DNA of 64,000 bases, from NCBI GenBank assembly GCA_903858935.1, contig CAIOKO010000039.1, positions 1 through 64,000 on the forward strand. The letters are read 5' to 3'. Every line of letters begins with the position of its first letter. The first letter of the stretch is position 1. The stretch is from an uncultured Schlesneria sp. (GTDB lineage: Bacteria; Planctomycetota; Planctomycetia; Planctomycetales; Planctomycetaceae). The position numbers and the translations under genes are program-made. Positions 34,824 through 43,531 of the stretch are shown here, one piece after another. The notes beneath the pieces are model-generated. The model was not told the DNA's origin. It saw only the letters and a program-made list of their open reading frames with translations, and did not search any database.

Positions 34824-36050
34824 TTATTCCTGGATTTCGCTGTAAACGTGCTGAGCTCCCGCCAGTACGACGCAACCGTCGCAATTCTGCAGCAGGCGAA
34901 TGACTTCCCGTTCGTGTTCAATCGGGGTCATATAAGTACGTTCGACGAACTGACTGTCCAGCTGGCTGAGCAGGTAGACCGAGGCCCAATCGGCAGCGGC
35001 GGCGATTTGTGATGCCGGCAGAACATCGGGAGGGGCAGCTTTCCGCAACGGCTGTAAAGCAGATTTCGCCGAGCGACAGTTACCAATCATGTCGACACCG
35101 GCCCCTGGTTCGGCTGCCAGGTCGGACAGGACAATAATCTTACCACCTTGCACGATCAATTTTCGTGCCGCATCCACAGCCGCACCTAAATCGGCCCACG
35201 TGGTTTCGTCGCCACTGGAGGGGATTGCGACCAGCGCGGTTTCACCACGCTGGTCGAGTGTCACTCGCCAGTTGTCGTCGAGCAGCTTTCGTCCTCGCTG
35301 GGCCACCTGATCGGTGTTTCCCATTAATACCCCAGCCATCCCCGCGTGACTTCGCGAAGGAAGGACCTGGATGGCAAATTGAATTCCCAGTAACCACGCC
35401 ACTTCGTTAATGAGTTGTCGGAGTGGCCGTTCGTCGTCGGGACCAAGTTCCTGATGGCCCTGGCCAAGCGTTTTCGCAAACGCTTCGGGGTTTGATAGTC
35501 CTGGATAGAACGCACTGGTTAATTCGCGACGACCGAGCATGGCATCAAACCCGAACCGCCCGATCGGTAAAACAAAGTCCGCGTCAAGGACTTCGCGAGA
35601 AAGATACAGCCGTTCTCCGGCTGCGCTCGATGCCAGGTAGCCCGTGCCATCAACGAGTGTCGGGTCGTGAATTTTCCATGCGATCTGTTCGCGAATATCC
35701 GCTGGCAACAGACGACGGGGATCAGCGAGCTTGATCGGGGTCATTGACGCCGGCTGAAGAATCAGGACGTTACCAGGCTCAATCCCCGCCGAAACAAACG
35801 CCGACCAGATTCCGCTGATGATTTCTGCCGCCGACGGGACCGCGCGATCGAGAACAATAACGACTCGATCACCAGGAACCATGGCCAGTTCCAGAGCCGG
35901 AAATTCAATCGGCTGTTGCACACCTTCTAAAACCGACGCCAGGGGATTGACGATCGGTGCCGGGCCTGGATGCGAAAAGAGGAGACGCTCGCTCGACAGA
36001 TCGCCTTCCCAGCGTCCGTTGGATCCATATTCGAGCGAGATCAGACTCAT
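34824..36050 (-). CDS. LarA-like (DUF2088, lactate racemase domain) protein
   Basis: A 408-residue protein. The N-terminal half resembles the LarA N-terminal domain (LELAMVPGDRVVIVLDRAVP, GIEPGNVLILQPASMTPIKL, ADFVLPIGRFGFDAMLGRRE), and the C-terminal half resembles its Rossmann-like domain. LarA is a nickel-pincer racemase of 2-hydroxyacids. The usual DKTRP-type motif reads LDRAVP here and the histidine pair that follows is not obvious, so racemase activity is doubtful. The ATG at 36050 overlaps the thyX stop by four bases (ATGA). The longer frame to 36140 lies inside thyX and is rejected. Confidence 0.72.
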   Translation of the reverse strand: MSLISLEYGSNGRWEGDLSSERLLFSHPGPAPIVNPLASVLEGVQQPIEFPALELAMVPGDRVVIVLDRAVPSAAEIISGIWSAFVSAGIEPGNVLILQPASMTPIKLADPRRLLPADIREQIAWKIHDPTLVDGTGYLASSAAGERLYLSREVLDADFVLPIGRFGFDAMLGRRELTSAFYPGLSNPEAFAKTLGQGHQELGPDDERPLRQLINEVAWLLGIQFAIQVLPSRSHAGMAGVLMGNTDQVAQRGRKLLDDNWRVTLDQRGETALVAIPSSGDETTWADLGAAVDAARKLIVQGGKIIVLSDLAAEPGAGVDMIGNCRSAKSALQPLRKAAPPDVLPASQIAAAADWASVYLLSQLDSQFVERTYMTPIEHEREVIRLLQNCDGCVVLAGAQHVYSEIQE

Positions 36051-37003
36051 TGTTCGGTACTTTCTTTTTCCGAGCTGGTTGGATTCGCAGGAGTTTCCAG
36101 CCGCCGCAACAGGCCCAATCCAATCAGCTTGTCTCGACATTCATCGCGTTCGCGGCAGCGTGCCAGATCTTGCCATGTTGGGTCTTGATGCGAAAGGAAA
36201 TCCGCTTCGCTATACGGCGGGGCTGATTTCGTGCGGGCTCCGTGTTCCGTCAATTTCTTAATGACTTCGATTTCCAGGCGACTGAGCGACGATCCACCAA
36301 GACGGTAGTCTTCAAATGCTTCCCAGACGACCGGGAAAAGAGGGCGGACAATCTGCTGTCCGATCGCGGTTGCATACAAGCGAATTTCCTCTTGCGCATG
36401 GGAGTCCATTCGCAGGGCAAGGAAGTGCAGTAGATTATGTAAATCGACTTTCCAATAGGCTTCGGTGTACGTCGAAAGCGGCAAATCCTTTCTCGCTTGT
36501 TCACGAGCGACCCCCGCTGTCAGTCGAGCATCGTAAACTCGTCGCGATTGCTGCTGAAGCTGATGTTCTTCTTCTGTCAGTTTTTGGCCGATATCCGTTG
36601 GCAGCGGCACATCGCTCCCCTGGCGATTGATCGACGCTTGTGAGCGCCAGGCCGACGGCAATGTCGTCTGCGTCGAATCGATGGCTTCCGAATACCGGGT
36701 ACTGTATTCGTTGACGTTCGCTGTCCGGTGTCGAATCCACTGTCGCCAGCAGTCCATCGGAACTCGGACGAGAAATTTGATCTCGGCCATTTCAAACGGG
36801 GTGGTATGACGATGTCGCAACAAGTACCGAATCAACGAGCGATCGTCAGAAACGCGTTTTGTGCCGGCCCCGTAGCTGACGCGAGCCGCCTGAACGACGG
36901 CAGAATCATTCCCCATGACGTCAACCAGACAGACGAATCCGTCATCGAGTACCGAGAACTTTTTCCATCGCAACTGCTCGACCAACGATAATGTTTCGGA
37001 CAT
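36047..37003 (-). CDS. thyX: FAD-dependent thymidylate synthase
   Basis: ThyX methylates dUMP to dTMP using methylenetetrahydrofolate, FADH2 and NADPH. The signature RHR(T)xxxNExSxRY is present as RHRTANVNEYSTRYS (residues 91-105). Other family parts are VVQAARVSYGAGTKR, the HTTPFEMAEIKFLVRVPM helix, AREQARKDLPLSTYTE and LHNLLHFLALRMDSHAQEEI. The length of 318 is somewhat above the usual 220-270 because of an extended C-terminal tail. The gene leads a minus-strand series and is translationally coupled to a LarA-like gene. Confidence 0.95.
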   Translation of the reverse strand: MSETLSLVEQLRWKKFSVLDDGFVCLVDVMGNDSAVVQAARVSYGAGTKRVSDDRSLIRYLLRHRHTTPFEMAEIKFLVRVPMDCWRQWIRHRTANVNEYSTRYSEAIDSTQTTLPSAWRSQASINRQGSDVPLPTDIGQKLTEEEHQLQQQSRRVYDARLTAGVAREQARKDLPLSTYTEAYWKVDLHNLLHFLALRMDSHAQEEIRLYATAIGQQIVRPLFPVVWEAFEDYRLGGSSLSRLEIEVIKKLTEHGARTKSAPPYSEADFLSHQDPTWQDLARCRERDECRDKLIGLGLLRRLETPANPTSSEKESTEQ

Positions 37004-37509
37004 CAGACGAATCCTTGCAGAAGACTTATCGACGTGGAACCACTGCCAAATCTAGGGGTTGCGGCAATTTTTTGCGTTTGAAACATCGCCAGAAACCACC
37101 ATTTGAACGTGCCAGTCGATCACGCGAATTATTCAAGCTCGCTTGCGAACTGAGTTTTCCGCGAGCGGATCGGGAACTCTAGGCGATCATTCCGTCAAAT
37201 TCCACCAACCGATGTCGTGTTTGAGCCGCGTCATTCGATTTTCGATGTGACATCGGGAATTGAGCCTGCTGTCAAAATAACATCAAAACGACTGTTCGAC
37301 TTTCGTACGGCGGTTTCTAACGAGTTTTAATGGAACTCAGGCTGTTCAGTTCCGCTTTGATCTGAAAGTGACACATTGTAAGTTTACCGCTTGACTTGCA
37401 GCGAATGAGCTTGTTACAAAGTTTTTCGCGGAATTTGGGCCTGAAAACGTAACGTTGCAATTTCGCGAACGGCTTCCAATTCCATGATTCTTACCGTTTG
37501 GATTCTGTT
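37004..37509. other. Intergenic region without recognisable content
   Basis: About 500 bases between the divergent thyX and FHA genes. A plus-strand frame at 36991-37182 is open but shows no family features. I see no hairpin or repeat shared with the rest of the window. Promoters for both flanking genes must lie here. Confidence 0.35.
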
Positions 37510-38199
37510 ATGACCTCGGTAACTATTCGAGTACTTGAAGGTATGGAGCAGGGTCGAGTCTTCTCTCGCGTTCATCTCCCTGTGACTGTCGGGCGCGAGG
37601 ATGAAAACAGTATACAACTGAACGATGACCGTATCAGTCGTTTCCATGCAAAATTGCAGGACCATTCCGGCCGCGTGATCCTGACCGATTTGGACAGCAC
37701 AAATGGAACTCGCGTGAACGGGCACGCGGTACAAATGCGGATTCTTCAGCCCGGTGACGTTATTTCGGTTGGACGTTGTGTGTTACTTCTGTCCGAACAA
37801 CATGTCAGCAACCCTGGTACTTCATCCAGCCCTTTGGAAAACTCCCCGCAAACGACATATTTCAAAGGGGGGCGGACGGTTGATGACGATGATATGGTCG
37901 ATGATGACGATGGTTTTGTTGATCCCTTGCCAAATGAGATCGAAGAACCTGACAAGCTTTTTCCAAACGGTCCTCCCGAATTACCGATTGGGCTGAACGC
38001 TTTGCAACAGGTTCAGCTTTCAGATGTGCTATCGCACATCCATGAACAAGTCGGCCATGTCGTCAAGAATGCCGTTGAAGACCTGGAATCAACGCGTGGA
38101 CGAACTTTTCAGTGCGACTGGGAAACCTGGTCTAAACTGATTTCTTTGCATTCGAATCTGGCCGATTATCTTTACACGATTAATAGTCCGGAACGGTAA
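37510..38199 (+). CDS. FHA-domain protein
   Basis: A 229-residue cytoplasmic protein started at the ATG of MTSVTIRVLEG; a TTG four codons upstream is possible. The FHA domain (residues about 1-95) has the phosphothreonine-binding motifs GRE, SRFHAKL and TNGTRVNG. An acidic linker follows (DDDDMVDDDDGFVDP), then a helical C-terminal region (LNALQQVQLSDVLSHIHEQVG, DLESTRGRTFQCDWETW) I do not recognise. It probably reads out Ser/Thr kinase signalling, which is abundant in planctomycetes. No kinase gene is adjacent. Confidence 0.88.
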   Translation: MTSVTIRVLEGMEQGRVFSRVHLPVTVGREDENSIQLNDDRISRFHAKLQDHSGRVILTDLDSTNGTRVNGHAVQMRILQPGDVISVGRCVLLLSEQHVSNPGTSSSPLENSPQTTYFKGGRTVDDDDMVDDDDGFVDPLPNEIEEPDKLFPNGPPELPIGLNALQQVQLSDVLSHIHEQVGHVVKNAVEDLESTRGRTFQCDWETWSKLISLHSNLADYLYTINSPER

Positions 38200-38316
38200 G
38201 ATCTGGTCGTTCGTTTTTGGGCAATCTGCAATCGAACAGGAGTCCTAGGTTCGCATTCGCGAGAAGCCTGGAAGCGAATTTTCGGCTTTTGAAATTCTCG
38301 ACAGGTCGATTGCACT

Positions 38317-38667
38317 ATGCCAAACCAACATCGAATCGACCGCCGCCGATTTGCCGAAAGTCTTGTCGCCAGCACAGGTGCCGTCACGGCGCTGATCGGT
38401 TCGTCCTTAAGCGTTAATGCCGAGGACAAACCGCCCGCAGAACCCGGGGAAGCTCCCGCCGCTCCCTCTCGCCCTTCTGAGGAAGTTCTGCTCCTCACCT
38501 GCCTGATGCAACGATATCCGAGCGAGCATTTTGACGAGGCCGCAATTCAGGGAATTTTTCGCGATCTTCGCGGTGACTTGGCTCGCGGGCGAATTCTCAG
38601 CGAATTCCCGTTACAGAATTCTGACGAACCTTGTTTTGAGTTTCGAGCATATCGCGCTCAACCATAG
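38317..38667 (+). CDS. Small exported hypothetical protein with Tat-like signal
   Basis: A 116-residue protein. The N-terminus RIDRRRFAESLVASTGAVTA is a twin-arginine-type signal, ending near VNAEDK. A proline-rich linker (KPPAEPGEAPAAPSRPSEE) precedes a short helical domain (LLTCLMQRYPSEHFDEAAIQ, GIFRDLRGDLARGRILSEFP). I recall a similar small domain in planctomycete proteins with Tat signals, but no function is known. Confidence 0.6.
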   Translation: MPNQHRIDRRRFAESLVASTGAVTALIGSSLSVNAEDKPPAEPGEAPAAPSRPSEEVLLLTCLMQRYPSEHFDEAAIQGIFRDLRGDLARGRILSEFPLQNSDEPCFEFRAYRAQP

Positions 38668-38885
38668 TGCTTTGTCAAACTGATCGATGACGACTTTATG
38701 CCAATGCTTTGGCGTCTTCGGAAAAGCATTGGCTTCTCGTACAACCGATCAAAGAGCACTCTGTGACCAAAGAGGGTCATACATTAGCACCATAATCCTG
38801 GAGATTGGCAAAGTACTAGCGGCAAATGAGGCTGAATTGGGTACGATCGAACCTCAGGAAACGACGTTCGAAAGATTCTCCATTG

Positions 38886-39710
38886 ATGAATGCAAGTAAA
38901 AACATGTTAGACGACGAATATCGTCGACAAAATCGGGCGGCGTGGGATCGGTTGGCGGACGGAAGCCAGTTTGCGCGCCTCGCCACAGACGAAGAATGCC
39001 TCGAACCATTGAAAACCCTTGATGGACGAGGCTGGCTACCTAATAGCGTCGTGGGAATGGACGTGCTTTGTCTTGCCTCGGGAGGTGGCTGGCAATCCAT
39101 TCTCTATGCATCAGCCGGGGCACGTGTCACAGTGGTCGATATCAGCCAGGGAATGCTCGAACTGGACGATAAAGAGGCAGCCCGTCGTCGACTTTCGGTC
39201 CGAACAATCCGGGCCTCGATGGATGACTTGTCGATGTTGAACGACCAGTCATTCGACATCGTCCATCAACCAGTCAGCACCTGCTACGTTCCAGACATTG
39301 TTCGCGTCTATGCCGAGATCTCCCGAGTGCTGCGAGATGGTGGGCTTTACATCAGTCAGCACAAGCAACCGACCAGCGCCCAGATCTCGCGACGCGACGA
39401 ACGAAACCAGTTCGTGGTTGGGATCGAATACTATCACACAGGCCCGCTTCCTCGCGTGGACGACACGTCCTATCGCGAACGAGGTGCTGTTGAATATCTG
39501 CATCGCTGGGATGATCTGATTGGCGGCCTTTGCCGAAACGGGTTTGTCATCGAAGATCTTCGCGAACCTCGGCGTGCCGACGAAAAGGCGCCCGTCGAAC
39601 ACTTTGGCTATCGAGGTCGATTCGTCCCCCCTTACGTCCGATTGAAAGCCAGGCGTCTGGCAAGAACTGCGAGTCCCAACGATCGACCATCGCAACTATG
39701 GATTCCCTGA
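38886..39710 (+). CDS. Class I SAM-dependent methyltransferase
   Basis: A 274-residue protein started at MNASKNMLDDEYRRQN; the frame opens 20 codons earlier, and a second Met is at 38904. The SAM-binding motif I reads GMDVLCLASGGGWQSILYAS, followed by VTVVDISQGMLELD (acidic loop) and SFDIVHQPVSTCYVPD (motif IV region). The aromatic-rich C-terminal half (EYLHRWDDLIGGLCRNGFVI) is typical of small-molecule methyltransferases. The substrate cannot be told. It is convergent with ruvX, overlapping it by about 15 bases. Confidence 0.88.
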   Translation: MNASKNMLDDEYRRQNRAAWDRLADGSQFARLATDEECLEPLKTLDGRGWLPNSVVGMDVLCLASGGGWQSILYASAGARVTVVDISQGMLELDDKEAARRRLSVRTIRASMDDLSMLNDQSFDIVHQPVSTCYVPDIVRVYAEISRVLRDGGLYISQHKQPTSAQISRRDERNQFVVGIEYYHTGPLPRVDDTSYRERGAVEYLHRWDDLIGGLCRNGFVIEDLREPRRADEKAPVEHFGYRGRFVPPYVRLKARRLARTASPNDRPSQLWIP

Positions 39711-40226
39711 ATCACTTTTGTCCCTGCCGGGGACATCTGGTTTCAAAAGAGGAACCGGCACGATTCGATCAGGGTAATCGAGGTACGATTGCAAAATGAT
39801 TTGCGCGGCCAGGCTATCAAGAGGTTGTTTCCGATTGGAGGGCGATTCGCCTCGACGCCAGATCAACAATTCGGCTTCTGCCGATGAATACCGTTCATCA
39901 ACATAAACCAGCGGCAAACCGGTCTTCGATGCGACCAGGGTACCAAACTCACGAACCACAGCCGCCGCTGTTCCTTCCTCGCCATTCGTTCGAATCGGAA
40001 GTCCCAGTACGAATCCCACAGCCCGGTAGTCTTCGATCAACTCGCGCAAATGTTTCACATTCTGAGCAGGCTCGCGAACAACCCAGGTTTCAACAGGAAC
40101 GGCCACCGTCTGGTCCGAATTGGAAACGGCAACACCCATTCGCTTCGTGCCGAAGTCCAGACCCAATAACGCTCCATGCGAGGGAAGTGGTACGAGCGGA
40201 ACTGGTATGTTTGGCGTGTCATCCAT
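39696..40226 (-). CDS. ruvX: RuvX/YqgF-type Holliday junction resolvase-like protein
   Basis: A 176-residue RNase-H-like protein. Motifs are LLGLDFGTKRMGVAVSNSDQ (first Asp), FVLGLPIRTNGEEG (with the conserved LP), VYVDERYSSAEAE and DSLAAQIILQSYLD (last Asp). Members act as putative Holliday-junction resolvases or in 16S rRNA 5'-end processing. Its last codons overlap the convergent methyltransferase gene. Confidence 0.92.
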   Translation of the reverse strand: MDDTPNIPVPLVPLPSHGALLGLDFGTKRMGVAVSNSDQTVAVPVETWVVREPAQNVKHLRELIEDYRAVGFVLGLPIRTNGEEGTAAAVVREFGTLVASKTGLPLVYVDERYSSAEAELLIWRRGESPSNRKQPLDSLAAQIILQSYLDYPDRIVPVPLLKPDVPGRDKSDSGNP

Positions 40227-40241
40227 TTTGATTGGGTCTGC

Positions 40242-40358
40242 AAATCTTCGCTAATGTTTCGATTCTTTGAATCTCACGACAATACCATCTCAGAAATGGA
40301 TTGTATTGTTCGGTCGATTGAGAAGCTTGAATTTTCTGATTAGGGAAGATTAGTGTTC
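40242..40358. repeat. MITE-like inverted-repeat element, copy B
   Basis: AAATCTTCGCTAATGTTTCG on the left faces GATTAGGGAAGATTAGTGTT on the right, about 80 bases apart. The right end read in reverse (AACACTAATCTTCCCTAATC) matches the arm of copy A at 18997-19115. The copy is diverged and lies just upstream of ruvX. Confidence 0.5.
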
Positions 40359-40664
40359 AAATCACTCTTTTCTTCGTTTTTCCGGTTCTGAACGCCGCTT
40401 GGCTTATGCCTGCGTGTAACCGCATCATCGTCCCAATTGGGTTGCGGGCGCCGTCGGCGCCGTGAATGTCGGCGTACATCTGTGGCCAATACTCTTCTTG
40501 CTCGTCCTTGTAAATTTGCCGATCACAAACTTCTGCGAAGCCATAAATGACATCGACTGGTTTCACTGTTCAATCTACGATCTTCGGCAGACTGCGTTCT
40601 GGAAGAATTGCAGTGACTTACTGGCATGCCGGTATTTCTCGCAAACCCTTGGACCTCAATTGTC

Positions 40665-41345
40665 ATGGAATCGACACTTCACCGCGAACTCAAATTGCTC
40701 TACGGCGGATCGATTGGGGACGTGGAAGTTCAAGTCGATGGATTTCGGATCGATGCTGTCGTCGATGGTAAACTGTTTGAAATTCAGCAGGCATCTCTCG
40801 GCGCAATCCGTGACAAAGTCCGAAATTTGCTGGAGCGGCATACGGTTGTTGTCGTGAAGCCGATTGCGCTCCGCAAGCGACTGGTCAGGCGGGCGAAAGC
40901 GAACGGGCCAGTGATTTCGTCTCGGTACAGTCCACGACGCGAATCCGTCTTTCATCTTTTCGAAGACCTCGTTTACTTTGTTGATGTCTTCCCTCACAAG
41001 CGACTGACGCTGGAAGTCCTGTTGACAGAACAGGAAGAACATCGAGTCACGCGGCCTCGCCGACGCCGGTTCGGCCCTGATTATCGAGTCGATGATCGGC
41101 GACTGGTTCAGGTCGATTCAACGTTCTCTTTGCGGACAGTTGCCGACCTCAGGTCACTTCTGCCAGCAAGCCTGATTTCACCATTCACAACGGAAGATCT
41201 CGCTCGCGAAGCAAAGATCCCTCGTTGGATCGCTCAGAAAATGGCTTATTGCTTAAGAAAGACCGGGGCGGTCAAAGATCTCGGCAAGAAAGGCCGTTCG
41301 ACGCTTTATGGTCTGCCAAAGGGCAGATCTCGCCGCGCTGCCTGA
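40665..41345 (+). CDS. Conserved hypothetical, nuclease-like with C-terminal winged helix
   Basis: A 226-residue protein started at MESTLHREL; 13 more codons are open upstream. The N-terminal 60 residues (FRIDAVVDGKLFEIQQASLG, AIRDKVRNLLERHTVVVVKP) have the layout of a PD-(D/E)xK nuclease core in which the last motif is E-I-Q, as in CoiA-like nucleases: D in strand 2, EIQ in strand 3, then a helix. The middle carries a basic patch (RVTRPRRRRFGPDYRVDDRR). The C-terminal 65 residues (FTTEDLAREAKIPRWIAQKM, AYCLRKTGAVKDLGKKGRS) are a winged helix. I recall the family as widespread in planctomycetes without function. DNA cleavage is a hypothesis. Confidence 0.7.
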   Translation: MESTLHRELKLLYGGSIGDVEVQVDGFRIDAVVDGKLFEIQQASLGAIRDKVRNLLERHTVVVVKPIALRKRLVRRAKANGPVISSRYSPRRESVFHLFEDLVYFVDVFPHKRLTLEVLLTEQEEHRVTRPRRRRFGPDYRVDDRRLVQVDSTFSLRTVADLRSLLPASLISPFTTEDLAREAKIPRWIAQKMAYCLRKTGAVKDLGKKGRSTLYGLPKGRSRRAA

Positions 41346-41603
41346 GCCCGCAACAATAATCACTTTGGTCCCTTAGGGGAGTGGATGTGAGAATTCCAGA
41401 TCGAGCGGTCAGGGTACTGACGTTGACGCGGCATGTCGTTGGGAGTTTACGATTTGTACCTTCAAACCCAAGTTGACGTAAGGAGTTGCGGTCCTAAGTC
41501 AGGGCGTGATATCACCCGTCGAATTTGCGAGTGGGGAGCTCGGTGTACCATTCAAACCATCGCCGGTCGTATCGCGTTCCATACACCAGCGGATTGCATT
41601 GGC

Positions 41604-42485
41604 TCATCGGCTCATCGTTGGCAGCTTGGCTATCAACGGACTGAGTCGCTGTGCGTAGATATCATACCCAGCAGTCGAGAGATGGACGTTGTCGGGCGAG
41701 AATAATTCCTTGTTCAGCCGCCCCTCTGCGATTATGAAGTCCGAGGTGAGATCCAGCACCGTGATCCCCGGCTGACTGCCGAGCTTCAGTTGATCGAGTG
41801 CGGCGTTTGTCTTCTTGATGTCCTCGTAGAACGCATTGCCCGGCTCGTGCGCCGGCAAGATCTTGGCAACCACGATCGGGACCATCGGAAACTTCCTGCG
41901 GAGATTGTCGACGCATGCCTTCACCCCTCTGGCCGCCGGCTCGATCCCCGTCTCCGGGGTGAAGAACATGTTGTTGTTGCCAATCATCAGCACGATGCAC
42001 TTCGGCTCCAGCCCGTCCACCCCACCGTGATCCAATCGCCACAGCACATTCTGTGTCTTATCCCCACCGATACCGATGTTGACGGCGCTGTACCGTCCCA
42101 GGTGCTTTTTCCAGGCATCGTTAAGCGGCTTGCCATCAAGCGGGCTGCCCCATTGCTGAGTGATACTGTCGCCGACCAGCAGGACGTCGACGGGACCCTT
42201 GCGACCCGCAACGTGCTCGGCCAACTTTGCATGAGTGTCGAGCCATGCGGTCCCGGTCCAGTATCCCGCCGAGGGAACGACCGGCCACATCGCAGGCAGA
42301 TGCTTCATTGCTTCGGAACCAGGGCGACGCTCGTACTCTGGCGTCAGTACGTAGGTTAGCTCTTCGTCAGTAAGCGGCCACCCGGTCTTCTGCGGCTCGG
42401 CGGTGACGTACGGGTAATCAGCCTCGCGCGTCTGTCCTGCAAGAGACGCAGCCAGCAAAAAGACAACCGAGATGATCGCGCACAT
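41604..42485 (-). CDS. Exported SGNH/GDSL hydrolase (PAF-acetylhydrolase-like)
   Basis: A 293-residue protein with signal peptide MCAIISVVFLLAASLAGQTR. Block I is VLLVGDSITQQWG (Ser 107). Block II is SAVNIGIGGDKTQNVLWRL, block III is LMIGNNNMF in place of GxND, and block V is DNVHLSTAGYDIYAQRL (catalytic Asp and His). The order and the GGDKTQNVLWRL stretch are typical of the PAF-acetylhydrolase IB-like branch, acting as esterases on sugar or lipid acetyl groups. The first 95 residues form an extra domain with no clear relatives that I can name. Confidence 0.9.
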   Translation of the reverse strand: MCAIISVVFLLAASLAGQTREADYPYVTAEPQKTGWPLTDEELTYVLTPEYERRPGSEAMKHLPAMWPVVPSAGYWTGTAWLDTHAKLAEHVAGRKGPVDVLLVGDSITQQWGSPLDGKPLNDAWKKHLGRYSAVNIGIGGDKTQNVLWRLDHGGVDGLEPKCIVLMIGNNNMFFTPETGIEPAARGVKACVDNLRRKFPMVPIVVAKILPAHEPGNAFYEDIKKTNAALDQLKLGSQPGITVLDLTSDFIIAEGRLNKELFSPDNVHLSTAGYDIYAQRLSPLIAKLPTMSR

Positions 42486-42687
42486 GTAGGTAATCCCTAT
42501 TCATCTGTTTTTCGTGAGATGCATGCGAAAGCTCTCAACTACTCGCCGGTGTTCTAACGGGATTGATCGCACGATTCAATCTGTGGTTCATCGACATCTC
42601 TTCGCAGTCTCAACTACATTACCTCGCGACAAGATTTTCAATCTCCCAAACGATCATCCCTGAATTCCCCTGCACAGCGAGAGAACG

Positions 42688-43443
42688 ATGCGCCACGACC
42701 AGCGACAGCCGCATGATTTGAGACCGATCCGAGTTCAAAGACACTTTGTCGGTGCGGCACCGGGAAGTGTGCTCATCCAGGCTGGTCGGACCACCGTACT
42801 GTGTACGGCAAGTATCGACAGCACACTTCCCCCGTGGAAAGCGGTTGCAGATCCTGCCAAGGCAACTGGCTGGTTGAGTGCCGAATATTCGATGTTGCCG
42901 GGAAGTACCTCGCCACGAAAGCGGCGGGAACGAGACAAAATGGATGGCCGATCGACTGAGATTCAGCGATTGATCGGTCGCAGCCTGCGTGCAGCTGTTG
43001 ATTTCCAGGCACTGGGAGCTCGATCAATTGCGATCGACTGTGACGTCCTCGAAGCCGACGGTGGTACGCGAACCCTCAGTATCACCGGTGGCTTTATCGC
43101 GCTGTGCGATGCGATTGCTTCGATCCGCCATGAACTTCCTGCCGACCGCTGTATTATTACGCGAAGTATCGCCGCGATCAGCGTCGGCGTCGTTGAAGGA
43201 ACTCCTGTTCTGGATCTCGATTATCACGAAGACAGTACCGCAGAAGTTGACCTGAATGTCGTGATGAGCGGAACAGGTCAGTTCATCGAGGTCCAGGGGA
43301 CTGCCGAAGGGAAACCATTTTCTCGTGACCTGCTGAACAAACAACTCGACCTGGCAGCCCTCGGCATTGAACAGTTGACGCGACTTCAGCGTGAGGCACT
43401 CGGACCCGACTGGCCGCCGTTTGAACAGATGCTGATCTGTTAG
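42688..43443 (+). CDS. rph: Ribonuclease PH
   Basis: A 251-residue phosphorolytic 3'-exoribonuclease that trims tRNA 3' ends. The sequence has the family opening [20 protein letters not shown], the [16 protein letters not shown] strand, the tRNA-binding loop [20 protein letters not shown], the phosphate-site [20 protein letters not shown], and [21 protein letters not shown]. The length is normal. The following NHL-repeat gene starts about 88 bases downstream on the same strand. Confidence 0.96.
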   Translation: MRHDQRQPHDLRPIRVQRHFVGAAPGSVLIQAGRTTVLCTASIDSTLPPWKAVADPAKATGWLSAEYSMLPGSTSPRKRRERDKMDGRSTEIQRLIGRSLRAAVDFQALGARSIAIDCDVLEADGGTRTLSITGGFIALCDAIASIRHELPADRCIITRSIAAISVGVVEGTPVLDLDYHEDSTAEVDLNVVMSGTGQFIEVQGTAEGKPFSRDLLNKQLDLAALGIEQLTRLQREALGPDWPPFEQMLIC

Positions 43444-43531
43444 GTGTCGCTAACGATTGGCGAGTCGCAGAACCGACTGGTACGATTAAACCGTTCCATG
43501 GTCGGCACGATTTCTTGCTGTCCGGATTCGA

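Noticed and set aside
36991-37182. Open plus-strand frame overlapping the thyX start
   Set aside because: No family features; it lies in an otherwise empty intergenic region and partly antisense to thyX.
41515-41610. Minus-strand peptide rich in Trp and Tyr (YGTRYDRRWFEWYTELP) beyond the SGNH gene
   Set aside because: It may be a gene scrap, but I recognise no family and it is only about 30 codons long.
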